Source of the DNA: Gracilibacillus halotolerans | Lineage (GTDB): Bacteria; Bacillota; Bacilli; Bacillales; Amphibacillaceae | Assembly: GCF_014206945.1 (NCBI RefSeq) | Contig: NZ_JACHON010000012.1 | Span: 19,290-83,289 of the forward strand | Length of the DNA: 64,000 bases | Direction of reading: 5' to 3' | In this document: piece by piece, positions 9,633 through 18,642 of the stretch | Numbering within the stretch: the stretch's first letter is position 1 | Layout: each line of letters begins with the position of its first letter | Made by a program: the position numbers and the translations under genes | The notes under the pieces: model-generated | Seen by the model: only the letters and a program-made list of their open reading frames with translations | Told to the model about the DNA's origin: nothing | The model's database searches: none

Positions 9633-10567
9633 TGATAATGCACCTTCCTTTCACCAAGTTTGAATTGAATAAATGTCAGAAGGAGAATCAGTATAAAAAG
9701 AATAATAGCTTGTGCACTCGCAGCTCCATGCTTGTAATTCATAAATGCTTCCTGATAAATCGAGTAAACAATCACATTTGTCTCATTTTGCGGACCGCCG
9801 CGTGTTAACATATCTACTTGTCCAAACGTTTGAAATGCATTAATAAATGAAACCGTAATAACAAAGAATAGTGTTGGTGAAAGCATCGGTATTGTAATTC
9901 GTCGCAGTTTATAAAAGTAGCCCGCACCATCAATATCAGCACTTTCATACAAATAGCGATCAATCGATTGTAATCCGCCTAATAAGATGAGAAAGGTAAA
10001 CCCAATATTCATCCAAATGGTAGAAATTGAGACGGAAAACAATGCCCAATCCGGATCCGTTAACCAGCCTATTGAATCGACCCCAAATGTGGCTAACATT
10101 TGATTTAACCAGCCAATCGTTGGATGGAATAAAAACATCCAAAATACAGAAGCAGCGGCAACGGATATTCCCATTGTTGAGGAAAATATCGTTCGAAATA
10201 TCCCGATTCCTTTTAATTTTTCATTTGCTAATAATGCGAGAAACAAACTTATTACAATCGTTCCAGGCACCGTATAAACGACAAACAAGAAGGTCACTTC
10301 TAGACTTTTCTGAAAAATTGGGGATATAAAGAGTTGTTTATAATTCTCTAATCCAACATAGACAGTCGTTGCACCACTAGCATCTGTCAAGTAAAAGCTT
10401 AAGTAAATTGTTTTAGCCAATGGATAAAATAGAAACACACTAAATAATAGAATTGAAGGTAGTAAGAATAATAACCCTTTTAAGAATGAATGAAGTCGCT
10501 GTCGTTTCCTAGCTTTGTTCCATACTTTCGCATAAGCTTGTTCTGATTGGATTACAAACTCTGTCAT
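9629..10567 (-). CDS. ugpA: Glycerol-3-phosphate ABC transporter permease
   Basis: MalF-like permease, 312 residues, with six membrane spans after a basic cytoplasmic N-terminus (about 28 residues rich in Arg/Lys). The EAA loop is YLYESADIDGAGYFYKLRRI followed by TIPMLSP. It overlaps ugpC upstream and ugpE downstream by four bases each. Together with UgpE it forms the channel of the importer. Confidence 0.9.
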   Translation of the reverse strand: MTEFVIQSEQAYAKVWNKARKRQRLHSFLKGLLFLLPSILLFSVFLFYPLAKTIYLSFYLTDASGATTVYVGLENYKQLFISPIFQKSLEVTFLFVVYTVPGTIVISLFLALLANEKLKGIGIFRTIFSSTMGISVAAASVFWMFLFHPTIGWLNQMLATFGVDSIGWLTDPDWALFSVSISTIWMNIGFTFLILLGGLQSIDRYLYESADIDGAGYFYKLRRITIPMLSPTLFFVITVSFINAFQTFGQVDMLTRGGPQNETNVIVYSIYQEAFMNYKHGAASAQAIILFILILLLTFIQFKLGERKVHYQ

Positions 10568-11667
10568 ATTGCAACAACCTCATCTTCTTTTGCATGAACT
10601 CTAGCAGGCTGAATAAGCTCCTCTGTTACTGGATCGAAGAAGCTTAAATATTCTTCAGTAAGGGAAACTTTTACTTTATCTCCTGCTTTTAGTTGCCATT
10701 GTCCAATCCACTTTGCCGTCCAATAATCGTTTCCTACAGAGAACGTTATCGATGTTTCATTGCCTAAATGTTCGACAGTTATTACCTCTAATTCATGTGT
10801 CGCCGTTTCATCGGTGGCATGTTGAATATGCTCTGCGCGAATGCCAACAATCAACTCTTTTTTTGGTAGGAAGGTATCTCTCAATGGAATTTTCAATTCA
10901 TCTGTAATATAAAGCTGGTTATCTTGTACCTTAGCGCGTGTTAAATTAATCTTTGGTGAGCCGATAAAGGATGCTACAAATAAATTTGCTGGCTCATTAT
11001 ATAACGTGATAGGATCTCCCACTTGTTGTATTTCTCCGTCATGAAGGACCATAATTCTGTCTCCCATTGTCATCGCTTCTACTTGATCATGTGTTACGTA
11101 AACAAGAGTTAAACCTAATTGCTGCTGTAATCTTTTAATTTCCATACGCATGTGTGCACGTAGCTTTGCATCTAAATTAGATAGTGGTTCATCCATTAGA
11201 CAAATTGGTGCTTGACTAACAACTGCACGAGCTAATGCAACCCGCTGTCTTTGTCCACCTGACAATTGTTTAGGCTTTCGTTTTAACAAGTCACCTAACC
11301 CCATCATCTCCGCTGTTTCCATTAATCGTTTCTTTTGTTCACTCTTACTCACTTTACGAGCATGAAGGCCAAAAAGTATATTTTGTTCAACCGTTAAATG
11401 AGGATAAAGTGCATAATTTTGAAATACCATTGAGAGATTTCTTTCTTTCGGTCGTAAATGATTCACAACGTTTCCGTTCATCTTTAATAAACCACCTGAA
11501 ATTTCTTCGAGACCCGCAATCATTCGTAGTAGAGTGCTTTTACCAGATCCAGATGGGCCAACTAGAACAAAAAACTCTCCTTCGCTAATTTCGAGATTAA
11601 TACCATCTAATACATTTTGTTGATGATCATATGTTTTTTTGAGATTTTCCATTTCAATATGACTCAT
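10564..11667 (-). CDS. ugpC: ABC transporter ATP-binding protein, UgpC/MsmK type
   Basis: ATPase subunit of the importer, 367 residues. Walker A GPSGSGKST near residue 39, signature LSGGQRQRVALARA, Walker B CLMDEPLSNLDAKLR, switch His in VYVTHD, then a C-terminal TOBE/OB-fold regulatory domain (about 240-360), as in MalK/UgpC proteins. The first gene of the operon; start at 11667 after AGGAGGGAG, whereas the upstream frame to 11703 has no initiation signal. ATPases of this type can serve several sugar transporters, so it may energise others too. Confidence 0.92.
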   Translation of the reverse strand: MSHIEMENLKKTYDHQQNVLDGINLEISEGEFFVLVGPSGSGKSTLLRMIAGLEEISGGLLKMNGNVVNHLRPKERNLSMVFQNYALYPHLTVEQNILFGLHARKVSKSEQKKRLMETAEMMGLGDLLKRKPKQLSGGQRQRVALARAVVSQAPICLMDEPLSNLDAKLRAHMRMEIKRLQQQLGLTLVYVTHDQVEAMTMGDRIMVLHDGEIQQVGDPITLYNEPANLFVASFIGSPKINLTRAKVQDNQLYITDELKIPLRDTFLPKKELIVGIRAEHIQHATDETATHELEVITVEHLGNETSITFSVGNDYWTAKWIGQWQLKAGDKVKVSLTEEYLSFFDPVTEELIQPARVHAKEDEVVAI

Positions 11668-11910
11668 GTAAATCTCCCTCCTCACTACGTGTTCTAACGC
11701 CATTAAAACATATAAAAAATACCATTTGGGGAAATTTACAGGAATTAATCTATAACTTTACTTTCTATCCATAAACGTTACATAACCTTTATAAAATTAA
11801 TAAAATAGTTGATTTACTAGTGAGAAAAGTCCTGCTTCAGAGGTTCTAGTAGAAATATTTAATATAGGTTAGAGGAAATTTTTTTGGTATACCGTTATTA
11901 ATCTTCATCA

Positions 11911-11993
11911 AACATTAGATTCACATCACCCAACATCAGATAACTCTCGTGAACATTAGATTCATAACACACAACATCGGATAACTCCCTTAC
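11911..11993. repeat. Short tandem repeat, two 41-bp units plus partial third
   Basis: Unit 1 (11911-11951) and unit 2 (11952-11993) both begin AACATTAGATTCA and share CAACATC-GATAACTC; a third partial copy (ACATAAGATCCAACA) follows. It lies in the 386-base gap between ugpC and the FGGY kinase. The rest of that gap (11668-11910) should contain the ugp promoter on the minus strand, but no convincing -35/-10 pair was picked out. Function unknown. Confidence 0.65.
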
Positions 11994-12006
11994 ACATAAG
12001 ATCCAA

Positions 12007-12040
12007 CAAAAAAAAGAAGAAGCTTATTATAAGCCTCTTC
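12007..12040 (-). terminator. Terminator of the FGGY kinase gene
   Basis: Stem GAAGAGGCTTA/TAAGCTTCTTC (one G-U pair) followed on the minus strand by nine T, 14 bases after the kinase stop codon. Confidence 0.88.
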
Positions 12041-12053
12041 CTCACGATTCAAA

Positions 12054-13652
12054 TTATTTTAAATTTTCTACAGCAGCTCTTTCGATTGCTAGACCTTTTA
12101 CGTAACGATCCATAAATTGTTCATAACCTGTTACATCTACTTGATCTGGATGAATCGTAGCTACCTCTTGATTAGCAAATACTTTATTATTTAGAAAATC
12201 ATCTAAGGTTTCATTGTTTTCTTTATTGATCATATATGAAGCTAGTAGAGCAATTCCCCACGCTCCGCCTTCACCAGCAGTATTCATTACTGACACCGGT
12301 ACATTAAGTGCTCCGGCCATAATTTTTTGACCAACACCCTCTGTTTTGAATAAACCACCGTGTCCTAGGATTTCATCCAATTGAACTTTTTCTTCTTTTA
12401 AAAGAATATCCATACCTATCTTAAGTGCGCCTAATGCTGAGAATAAATGAACGCGCATGAAGTTAGCCAAGTTGAAATTACTCTCCGAGGACCGAACAAA
12501 TAATGGTCTGCCTTCTTCAAAGTGAGTCATGTGCTCACCTGAGAGATAACCGAAGGATAATAGGCCACCAGCATCACTGTCACCTTCGAGTGCTAACTTG
12601 TACAATGTACCATACAGTGTGTCCATATCTAAGTTTACACCAATATTTTCCGCAAACTCACCAAATAATCCAACCCATGCATTTAAATCAGAGGTACAGT
12701 TATTTGAGTGTGCCATAGCAACTAAATTCCCTGTTGGTGTCGTAACTAAATCTATTTCTGTATGAACCTTTGATAATTCTTTTTCTAGCACAACCATTGC
12801 AAATACAGATGTACCAGCGGACACGTTACCAGTGCGTTTCGCCACACTGTTCGTTGCTACCATTCCAGTTCCTGCATCTCCTTCAGGCGGACATAGAGGA
12901 ATCCCTGCTACCAATTCTCCACTCACATCTAACAGCTTTGCACCTTCAACCGTTAGTGAACCAGCCTCTTCACCGGCAACACGTACTTCAGGCAAAATTT
13001 CTTCCAGCTTCCAAGGTACATTTGTTGGCTCTATTAATTGGTCAAATTGTTGAATCATTGTAGGATGAAATGTCTTTGCTTCTAAGTCAATCGGAAATAC
13101 ACCCGACGCTTCCCCAACACCGAGAATTTTTTCTCCTGTTAGCTTCCAATGTATATAGCCTGCTATCGTTGTTATAAAACTTACTTCTTTCACATGCTCT
13201 TCTTTATTTAGGATGGCTTGATAGAGATGAGCGATACTCCATCTTTGAGGGATATTGTATTGAAATAATTCCGTTAATTCCTTTGAAGCCTGTCCAGTAA
13301 AATTATTGCGCCACGTTCTAAATGGAACAAGCATCTCACCTTCTTGATTAAAAGCCATATAACCATGCATCATCCCGCTAAAACCAATAGCTGCTATTTT
13401 CTTTAATTGGACCCCGTACTGTTTCTGTACATCACTAGCCATGTCTCGGTAGCTATCTTGGACACCCTTCCAAATATCTTCTTCACTATATGTCCATATA
13501 TTATCTACATAGCTATTCTCCCATTCATGACCACCGGAAGCTATTGGTTCACCATTCTCTCCAATAAGTACGGACTTAATGCGTGTTGATCCGAGCTCTA
13601 TTCCCAGCACTGCATTACCATCTTCAATAAACCTTTGTACTTGAACACTCAT
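12054..13652 (-). CDS. FGGY-family carbohydrate kinase, probable L-ribulokinase-like
   Basis: A 532-residue ATP-dependent sugar kinase of the FGGY family. The N-terminal phosphate-binding segment is [15 protein letters not shown] (about residue 17), and the C-terminal ATP site has [10 protein letters not shown] and [14 protein letters not shown]. The overall sequence recalls the L-ribulokinase (AraB)-like kinases of Clostridia and Bacteroides rather than B. subtilis AraB or XylB. Two AraR-like boxes upstream support a role in L-arabinose catabolism, but no araA or araD is nearby, so it is an orphan kinase and the substrate is inferred. Start ATG follows TTGGAGGAAAA. Confidence 0.8.
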   Translation of the reverse strand: MSVQVQRFIEDGNAVLGIELGSTRIKSVLIGENGEPIASGGHEWENSYVDNIWTYSEEDIWKGVQDSYRDMASDVQKQYGVQLKKIAAIGFSGMMHGYMAFNQEGEMLVPFRTWRNNFTGQASKELTELFQYNIPQRWSIAHLYQAILNKEEHVKEVSFITTIAGYIHWKLTGEKILGVGEASGVFPIDLEAKTFHPTMIQQFDQLIEPTNVPWKLEEILPEVRVAGEEAGSLTVEGAKLLDVSGELVAGIPLCPPEGDAGTGMVATNSVAKRTGNVSAGTSVFAMVVLEKELSKVHTEIDLVTTPTGNLVAMAHSNNCTSDLNAWVGLFGEFAENIGVNLDMDTLYGTLYKLALEGDSDAGGLLSFGYLSGEHMTHFEEGRPLFVRSSESNFNLANFMRVHLFSALGALKIGMDILLKEEKVQLDEILGHGGLFKTEGVGQKIMAGALNVPVSVMNTAGEGGAWGIALLASYMINKENNETLDDFLNNKVFANQEVATIHPDQVDVTGYEQFMDRYVKGLAIERAAVENLK

Positions 13653-13752
13653 TTGTTTTCCTCCAACTCCATTAGATAATTGATGTTAATCCCGTTATAT
13701 TACATATACTTTCTAACGAAATGTAATATGTTAGCGGATTGCACACACCCTT

Positions 13753-13768
13753 AACTTGTACGTATGTT
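13753..13768 (-). promoter_or_regulatory. AraR-like operator 1
   Basis: AACTTGTACGTATGTT shares the TTGTACGTA core of the B. subtilis AraR box (ATTTGTACGTACAAAT). It lies about 100 bases upstream of the kinase start codon. A weak cre-like sequence TGTAATCGTTATAC occurs at 13810-13823. Assignment is by consensus recall only. Confidence 0.45.
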
Positions 13769-13867
13769 TTATAACTCTACAATATTATGTTTCACGTATA
13801 GTTTCTTAGTGTAATCGTTATACTTATCATATCATCAATTAACTTAGAGCGTCAATCGTCTTTTTAA

Positions 13868-13883
13868 TCATGTACGTACAATG
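13868..13883 (-). promoter_or_regulatory. AraR-like operator 2
   Basis: TCATGTACGTACAATG has the fully palindromic core TGTACGTACA of the AraR consensus, 115 bases from the first box. AraR commonly binds paired sites. The remainder of the 335-base intergenic region shows no further clear element besides the cadA terminator at its far end. Confidence 0.5.
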
Positions 13884-13949
13884 TGGTTAATCATCTAATG
13901 AGCTTGTATATTATTGTTCGTTCAGACGATTGTTACACATCCCGATAAC

Positions 13950-13985
13950 AAAAAGCGGTAGGAATTTTGCTCCTACCGTTTTTTT
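13950..13985. terminator. Terminator after cadA (bidirectional)
   Basis: Perfect 8-bp stem CGGTAGGA/TCCTACCG, flanked by A-run and T-run so it can act in either direction; it ends immediately at the cadA stop codon. Confidence 0.85.
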
Positions 13986-13987
13986 GT

Positions 13988-16102
13988 CTATTTATTTTTT
14001 ACCTTCAATAAACGCATGCTATTTAATGTGACTAGTAAAGTTGCACCCATGTCCGCAGCTATCGCGATCCATAATGTTAACCAGCCAGGAATGACAAGTA
14101 ATAGAGCTACTATTTTTATTCCTAGGGCAAAGGTAATATTTTGTTTAATTATCGATAAAGCACGTCGACTTAATTGAATCGTATATGGTAATTGTCTTAA
14201 ATCGTCTGACATTAATGCGATGTCAGCTGTTTCTAACGCTGTATCTGTTCCTGCTCCACCCATTGCTATCCCTACATTAGAACTGGCTAATGCAGGCGCA
14301 TCGTTAACCCCGTCACCTACCATTGCTACCTGCTTATACTGGCTACGAAGTTTCTTAATCACGGATAGTTTATCTTCAGGTAATAAGTCCGATTGAACCG
14401 TAGATATTCCTGCTTCTATACCAATTGCTTCTGCTGTCTTTCGATTGTCACCTGTTAGCATCACAGTTTCTATTTGCCGCTCGTTTAATGAAGCTATTAC
14501 TTCTCGCGCTGTCTCTCTTATTTCATCTGCTAAAGCAAGGGTTAACAGTAACTCTTGTTTTGTCCCTAATGAAATTACAGTCTTCCCCTCATCTTGCAAC
14601 TGTGTTATTTTTGCTTCAATCTGACTTGGAATGGAACCAATAATATCCCGAAACAAATTTGGACTGCCAATAAAATATTCCGTACCATCAACTGTTGCTT
14701 TCACGCCTTTTCCAGTCAGCGATTGAAAGTTTTTTACCTCTATGGATTCAAAATGTATCCCTTGTCTATTCGCTTCTTCAACAATTGAAGTTGCAAGTGG
14801 ATGTGTTGTGTTTTGTTCCATAGCTGCTGTTACCGATAGCAATTCTTTTTCTTCTCCATTCCAAACAATACTATCCGTGACAGTTGGTTTACCTTTCGTT
14901 AATGTACCAGTTTTATCGAATGCAATTGCCTTCACTCTACCCATTTCTTCTAAATAGACTCCGCCTTTAATTAACACACCTTGCTTCGCAGCATTCCCTA
15001 TCGCTGTAACTACTGCAACAGGTGTCGACACAACTAACGCACATGGACAACCAACAACTAATACTGCTAATCCTTGATAGATCCATGTCATCCATACTCC
15101 TCCGAAGAACAATGGAGGAATAACGGCAATCAATAAGGCAATTACTAGTATTAAGGGTGTATAATATTTAGCGAATTTATCAACAAACTGTTGAGAGGGA
15201 GCACGTTCAGCCTGCGCTTCTTCCACTAAATGAATAATTTTTGCCAGCGTTGTATCTTCCACTCTCTTTGTCACTCTAATTTCTAAAAGGCCTTCTCCAT
15301 TTAACGTTCCTGCAAAGACTTCTTCTCCTTTATCTCTTGCAACTGGTAAACTCTCACCTGTTATTGTTGCTTGATTTATCGTTGAACTCCCTTCAATAAT
15401 AATTCCGTCCATCGGTAATTGCTCTCCTGGTTTAACAATGACTACATCATTAACGCGGATGTCCTCTACTGCAATATGTTGCTCTTGGTTGTTTCGCCTT
15501 ACGAGAGCTTCTTTTGGTGATAAATCCATTAGTGATTCGATAGATTGACGAGCTTTATCCATTGAGTACTTCTCTAGCGCCTCACTAATAGCAAATAATA
15601 TGACCACTGTTGCGCCTTCTAGCCATTCACCAATTATTACAGCTCCAATGATAGCAATCGTCATTAGTGTATTCATATCAAAGTGAACTTTAGCTAAATT
15701 TTCCAAACCTCTTATAAAAAGGGTGTATCCGCCAATTACGATAGATAAACCATACCCAATTGTAGATATCACACTATGTTCACCCGTATACAAAGCGCTA
15801 ATTATTAAAATAAGAGCCGCTATATACACTTTAATCGTTTCTCTTTGTTTCCAAAATGGGACACGTTTTATTTGGCGTTCTTTTTCTCCTCGGATTTTTA
15901 GGTTTTCGAACGCCCCAGCTTTTTCTATTTCTTCAATTGTCGTATTTCCTTGTACATATATTTTAGATGCACCAAAATTCACCTTAGCATCCTTCACACC
16001 AGGCAATTCTTTTACATTGTTTTCAAAAGTGGCTGCGCAATTCGTACAAGACAATCCTTGGACACGGTAAGTGTTCATTTCTTTCTCCATTAATTCAGAC
16101 AT
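13988..16102 (-). CDS. cadA: Cadmium/zinc/lead-translocating P1B-type ATPase
   Basis: Membrane pump that exports soft divalent metals. A single N-terminal HMA domain holds the metal-binding CTNC (Cys19/Cys22); then come paired membrane helices, the actuator TGES, the transmembrane metal site CPC ([13 protein letters not shown]), the phosphorylated Asp in [10 protein letters not shown], the HP motif in THPLATS and the hinge [10 protein letters not shown]. 704 residues. Of the possible starts, ATG 16102 best fits the GGAGATG upstream; it overlaps the end of cadC by 8 bases. Co-transcribed with cadC and controlled from the operators at 16481-16543. CPC together with the CadC partner argues for Cd/Zn/Pb over copper. 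Confidence 0.92.
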   Translation of the reverse strand: MSELMEKEMNTYRVQGLSCTNCAATFENNVKELPGVKDAKVNFGASKIYVQGNTTIEEIEKAGAFENLKIRGEKERQIKRVPFWKQRETIKVYIAALILIISALYTGEHSVISTIGYGLSIVIGGYTLFIRGLENLAKVHFDMNTLMTIAIIGAVIIGEWLEGATVVILFAISEALEKYSMDKARQSIESLMDLSPKEALVRRNNQEQHIAVEDIRVNDVVIVKPGEQLPMDGIIIEGSSTINQATITGESLPVARDKGEEVFAGTLNGEGLLEIRVTKRVEDTTLAKIIHLVEEAQAERAPSQQFVDKFAKYYTPLILVIALLIAVIPPLFFGGVWMTWIYQGLAVLVVGCPCALVVSTPVAVVTAIGNAAKQGVLIKGGVYLEEMGRVKAIAFDKTGTLTKGKPTVTDSIVWNGEEKELLSVTAAMEQNTTHPLATSIVEEANRQGIHFESIEVKNFQSLTGKGVKATVDGTEYFIGSPNLFRDIIGSIPSQIEAKITQLQDEGKTVISLGTKQELLLTLALADEIRETAREVIASLNERQIETVMLTGDNRKTAEAIGIEAGISTVQSDLLPEDKLSVIKKLRSQYKQVAMVGDGVNDAPALASSNVGIAMGGAGTDTALETADIALMSDDLRQLPYTIQLSRRALSIIKQNITFALGIKIVALLLVIPGWLTLWIAIAADMGATLLVTLNSMRLLKVKNK

Positions 16103-16463
16103 ATTCACTCATCTCCTGACGATTAGCTAATGCAAGCATCATAATTTGCTTGATGTGTGAATTACTTAATGAATAGAAAGCAAGCTTACCTTCTTTACGA
16201 AACGACACAAGCCCTTCCTTGTGCAAAGTTCGCAAGTGATGTGAGGCATTCGCTACTGACACACCAATTATATTTGCTATATCACATACACATAATTCTT
16301 GCTCCTGACATAAGGCGTATGTAATTTTAGCGCGATTTTCGTCCGCAATTGCCTTTAGCAATTTTGCTGCAGCCGTAATATTCGTTTGCTCTATATCGTT
16401 ACGTATTCGATTAACTTTTTCTTCATCATAACAAAAAACATCACACGTATCTTTCTTACTCAT
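16095..16463 (-). CDS. cadC: Metal-responsive ArsR/SmtB-family repressor
   Basis: Winged-helix repressor that leaves DNA when it binds Cd(II), Pb(II) or Zn(II). With the ATG at 16463 the four ligands of the regulatory site fall at Cys7, Cys11, Cys58 and Cys60 (DTCDVFC and ELCVCD), exactly the numbering of S. aureus pI258 CadC, which supports this start over the TTG two codons upstream. The recognition helix is [13 protein letters not shown]. 122 residues. Encoded just before cadA and overlapping it. Confidence 0.93.
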   Translation of the reverse strand: MSKKDTCDVFCYDEEKVNRIRNDIEQTNITAAAKLLKAIADENRAKITYALCQEQELCVCDIANIIGVSVANASHHLRTLHKEGLVSFRKEGKLAFYSLSNSHIKQIMMLALANRQEMSEYV

Positions 16464-16480
16464 ATCCAATCACCAAGCCT

Positions 16481-16543
16481 ATTCAAATATTCATTTGAAT
16501 ATATTGTATACCTTAAACTTATATCAATCAAATAAATGTTTGA
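16481..16543 (-). promoter_or_regulatory. cad promoter with two CadC-type operators
   Basis: On the minus strand a promoter TTGATT (16526-16531), 17 bases, TACAAT (16503-16508) precedes cadC. One palindrome, TCAAATAAATGTTTGA (16528-16543), overlaps the -35 and closely resembles the pI258 cad operator core. A second, ATTCAAAT-ATTC-ATTTGAAT (16481-16500), a perfect 8-4-8 repeat, lies just downstream of the -10. Confidence 0.82.
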
Positions 16544-16563
16544 ATGATAACGAATTGCACACC

Positions 16564-16592
16564 AAATAAAAATAGACCGGCACTGCCAGTCT
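16564..16592 (-). terminator. Terminator of the VOC gene
   Basis: Stem AGACTGGC/GCCGGTCT on the minus strand with a three-base loop, then ATTTTTATTT, about 25 bases after the stop codon at 16615. Confidence 0.8.
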
Positions 16593-16614
16593 AACGTATT
16601 TATCTTATAGAATT

Positions 16615-16986
16615 TCATCTAGCTTCTACTACTTGAATCATTTCTAGCCGATTGCCAAAAGGATCTCTACATTCAAACCTTTCAAAGCCTGGAATCGGAA
16701 TAGAGGAGAGTATTTCTATATGATTCTCTTTTAATCGGTTTCTCCAATATTCTATATCATTCACTTGATACGCTATATGCGCTTTTGTTTTCGTTCTATC
16801 AAATCCATCTTCTGTCCCTACATGTAACTCCTGGTTACCAAGTTTTAACCAAAAGCCACCTCTATCTTTTAACGAAGTTGGTTTTTCTACCTCTGTTAGT
16901 CCTAACACACCACAATAAAAAGCTCTTCCTTTGTCTTCTGCTCCCTTAGGGATTGTTACCTGCGCATGATGTAATCCAATAATCAT
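16615..16986 (-). CDS. VOC-superfamily protein (glyoxalase/fosfomycin-resistance-like fold)
   Basis: A 123-residue single-domain vicinal-oxygen-chelate protein (IGLHHAQVTIPKG at the start, HIAYQVND in the middle, RDPFGNRLEMIQV at the end). Histidines near the start and the Glu of RLEMIQ are in the places used for metal binding in the family. It could be a glyoxalase-like lyase, a thiol transferase or a non-catalytic binder; the sequence does not decide. Monocistronic, with GGGAGTGAGAAGGT before the ATG and its own terminator. Confidence 0.8.
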   Translation of the reverse strand: MIIGLHHAQVTIPKGAEDKGRAFYCGVLGLTEVEKPTSLKDRGGFWLKLGNQELHVGTEDGFDRTKTKAHIAYQVNDIEYWRNRLKENHIEILSSIPIPGFERFECRDPFGNRLEMIQVVEAR

Positions 16987-17066
16987 ACCTTCTCACTCCC
17001 CGCCTTTTTGTATTCCTTTCTATTATACACTAATAAGAGGAATATTTTTACAGGTGGAAGAGTACC

Positions 17067-17894
17067 TTATTCCGTTGATAGAGAGGCGGTTACAATCGTT
17101 CTAAGTAATTCATTGTGTACTTCGTTACTTATCTCTATATTAATCTCTTGTGTCGTAACCTCACCATTTCGGTTCGTGATCGTAATTGTAATTGTATCTT
17201 TTAATAAATCCTCAGGATAACCAGTGATATCAATGTGGCCTTGAGGAGTAAATTGGGCAAAATCATTTTCAGCTGCCCACTCATATAAATCCCATGCGAA
17301 CCATCGATACCAAATTTGATCATATTCAGTAAAATCCTTATCAAACTCCATCGTAAGCTTTTTATCATATAGTTTTTCCGGATAGAATATAGAAATCTGT
17401 TTTTCTTCATCGAAATCTTGGAAGTACTCTGTATTCCAAAACTTTTCGTGTTGTGTTTCCGTCCAGTCCACAGCATACAAATATTCGTTTTCCGATTCCA
17501 TTTCTATCTTAGCAATGTTTTCACCTTCGATATAAAACTCTAAATCTGGTCTTGATTCAATTTTGCTCACTGATGTACTAAAACCATTTTCATAATTTTC
17601 ATAGGAATCTCGATAATCCTCCATTTTTATAGATGTACCATTTGAATGAATGAAATTAATCCCATATGTTATGTCATTTCCCCCAAATGGATTTAAAAAA
17701 GATAATAATAATATAATGGCAAGACTGAAACCTATAGTTCCAATAGAAACTGTAGTACGTTTCCTATTACGCCCTTTCTTCATCACTTTTGCAGGGACTT
17801 GTTGATGAGCAATAATATCCCGTTTCATTCTTTCTTTCTGATTTTCACTTGGGGACATTGTATCAAAATAGTCTATTAATTTATCTTTATTCAA
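17067..17894 (-). CDS. Probable anti-sigma factor, single-pass membrane protein
   Basis: A 275-residue protein with a short cytoplasmic N-terminal domain (about 1-50, basic near the membrane), one transmembrane helix (about 52-70, TIGFSLAIILLLSFLNPF) and an acidic extracytoplasmic domain of about 200 residues with no recognised fold. This topology, directly downstream of and overlapping an ECF-like sigma gene, is that of the cognate anti-sigma factor. The best start is TTG at 17894, nine bases after AGGAG; the ATG at 17903 sits right against that AGGAG and is less likely. No zinc-binding ZAS motif is seen. Confidence 0.7.
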   Translation of the reverse strand: MNKDKLIDYFDTMSPSENQKERMKRDIIAHQQVPAKVMKKGRNRKRTTVSIGTIGFSLAIILLLSFLNPFGGNDITYGINFIHSNGTSIKMEDYRDSYENYENGFSTSVSKIESRPDLEFYIEGENIAKIEMESENEYLYAVDWTETQHEKFWNTEYFQDFDEEKQISIFYPEKLYDKKLTMEFDKDFTEYDQIWYRWFAWDLYEWAAENDFAQFTPQGHIDITGYPEDLLKDTITITITNRNGEVTTQEINIEISNEVHNELLRTIVTASLSTE

Positions 17895-18408
17895 GATAAT
17901 CATCTCCTATTTCTATTTTCAAGCGTTTTTTAGCATTCCTCAACCTTGTTTTTACCGTATTAATATTTATTTTTAGCATCTCTGCTATTTCTACTTGTTT
18001 GTACCCTTCATAATAATGGAGATAAATAATTAACCGCGTTTTCGCCGGTAATTTTTTCAAACCCTCTTCTAAATCACTATATTGAAATGATTCTGTTCCT
18101 TTCCATCCAATAGAATTAAGATCAAAGTCTACTATTTTCTTACGCCACCATTTTCGATGGAAATCGAAGCAAGTATTCTTAGCAGTAACAATTAACCATG
18201 CTTTCTCATGATTGATATCTATAAATTTCTGTTTACTTTCTACATACTTGAGAAACACTGATTGCACCGCATCCTCGGCATCTTGAATATTTCCCATGAT
18301 TGAAAAGCAAACCCTATAAACCGTATCCACATGTTCGTTATAGACATTCTCAAATCGATAATTCTCCGAAATGGTAACACCTCGCTCGTGTTTTAAAGAA
18401 TTTTTCAT
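17887..18408 (-). CDS. RNA polymerase sigma factor, sigma-70/ECF type
   Basis: A 173-residue alternative sigma factor. Region 2 covers about residues 20-85 (VYRVCFSIMGNIQDAEDAVQ binds the -10 and core) and region 4 about 110-165 (TRLIIYLHYYEGYKQVEIAE and a helix-turn-helix with NINTVKTRLRNA). Start taken at ATG 18408 after GGGGGA; an upstream frame to 18471 exists without better signals. The 3' end overlaps the membrane-bound anti-sigma gene, so the pair likely acts as a cell-envelope stress switch. The target promoter and signal are unknown. Confidence 0.88.
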   Translation of the reverse strand: MKNSLKHERGVTISENYRFENVYNEHVDTVYRVCFSIMGNIQDAEDAVQSVFLKYVESKQKFIDINHEKAWLIVTAKNTCFDFHRKWWRKKIVDFDLNSIGWKGTESFQYSDLEEGLKKLPAKTRLIIYLHYYEGYKQVEIAEMLKININTVKTRLRNAKKRLKIEIGDDYLE

Positions 18409-18642
18409 CGAATGGATTCCCCCTTTCATTTCTAACACGAATAAACAGGCTAAAAAGTTTTCTACAGACACATAAAATTTAAGGCAAATTTACTAGCTTA
18501 ATTGTAAAGAAAATCACTACTGGTGAGTCTCCAATAAAAAAATAAGTCTTTTTCTCTATAAACATAGGAGTAAATCCCCGCGTATATTCTATTTCTCCTG
18601 TATAATAATAGAGGAAGTATTACATCTAGGAGGAGATTACGT

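Noticed and set aside
11911..12000. CRISPR-like repeats
   Set aside because: Two directly adjoining 41-bp units without unique spacers and no cas genes; a simple tandem repeat.
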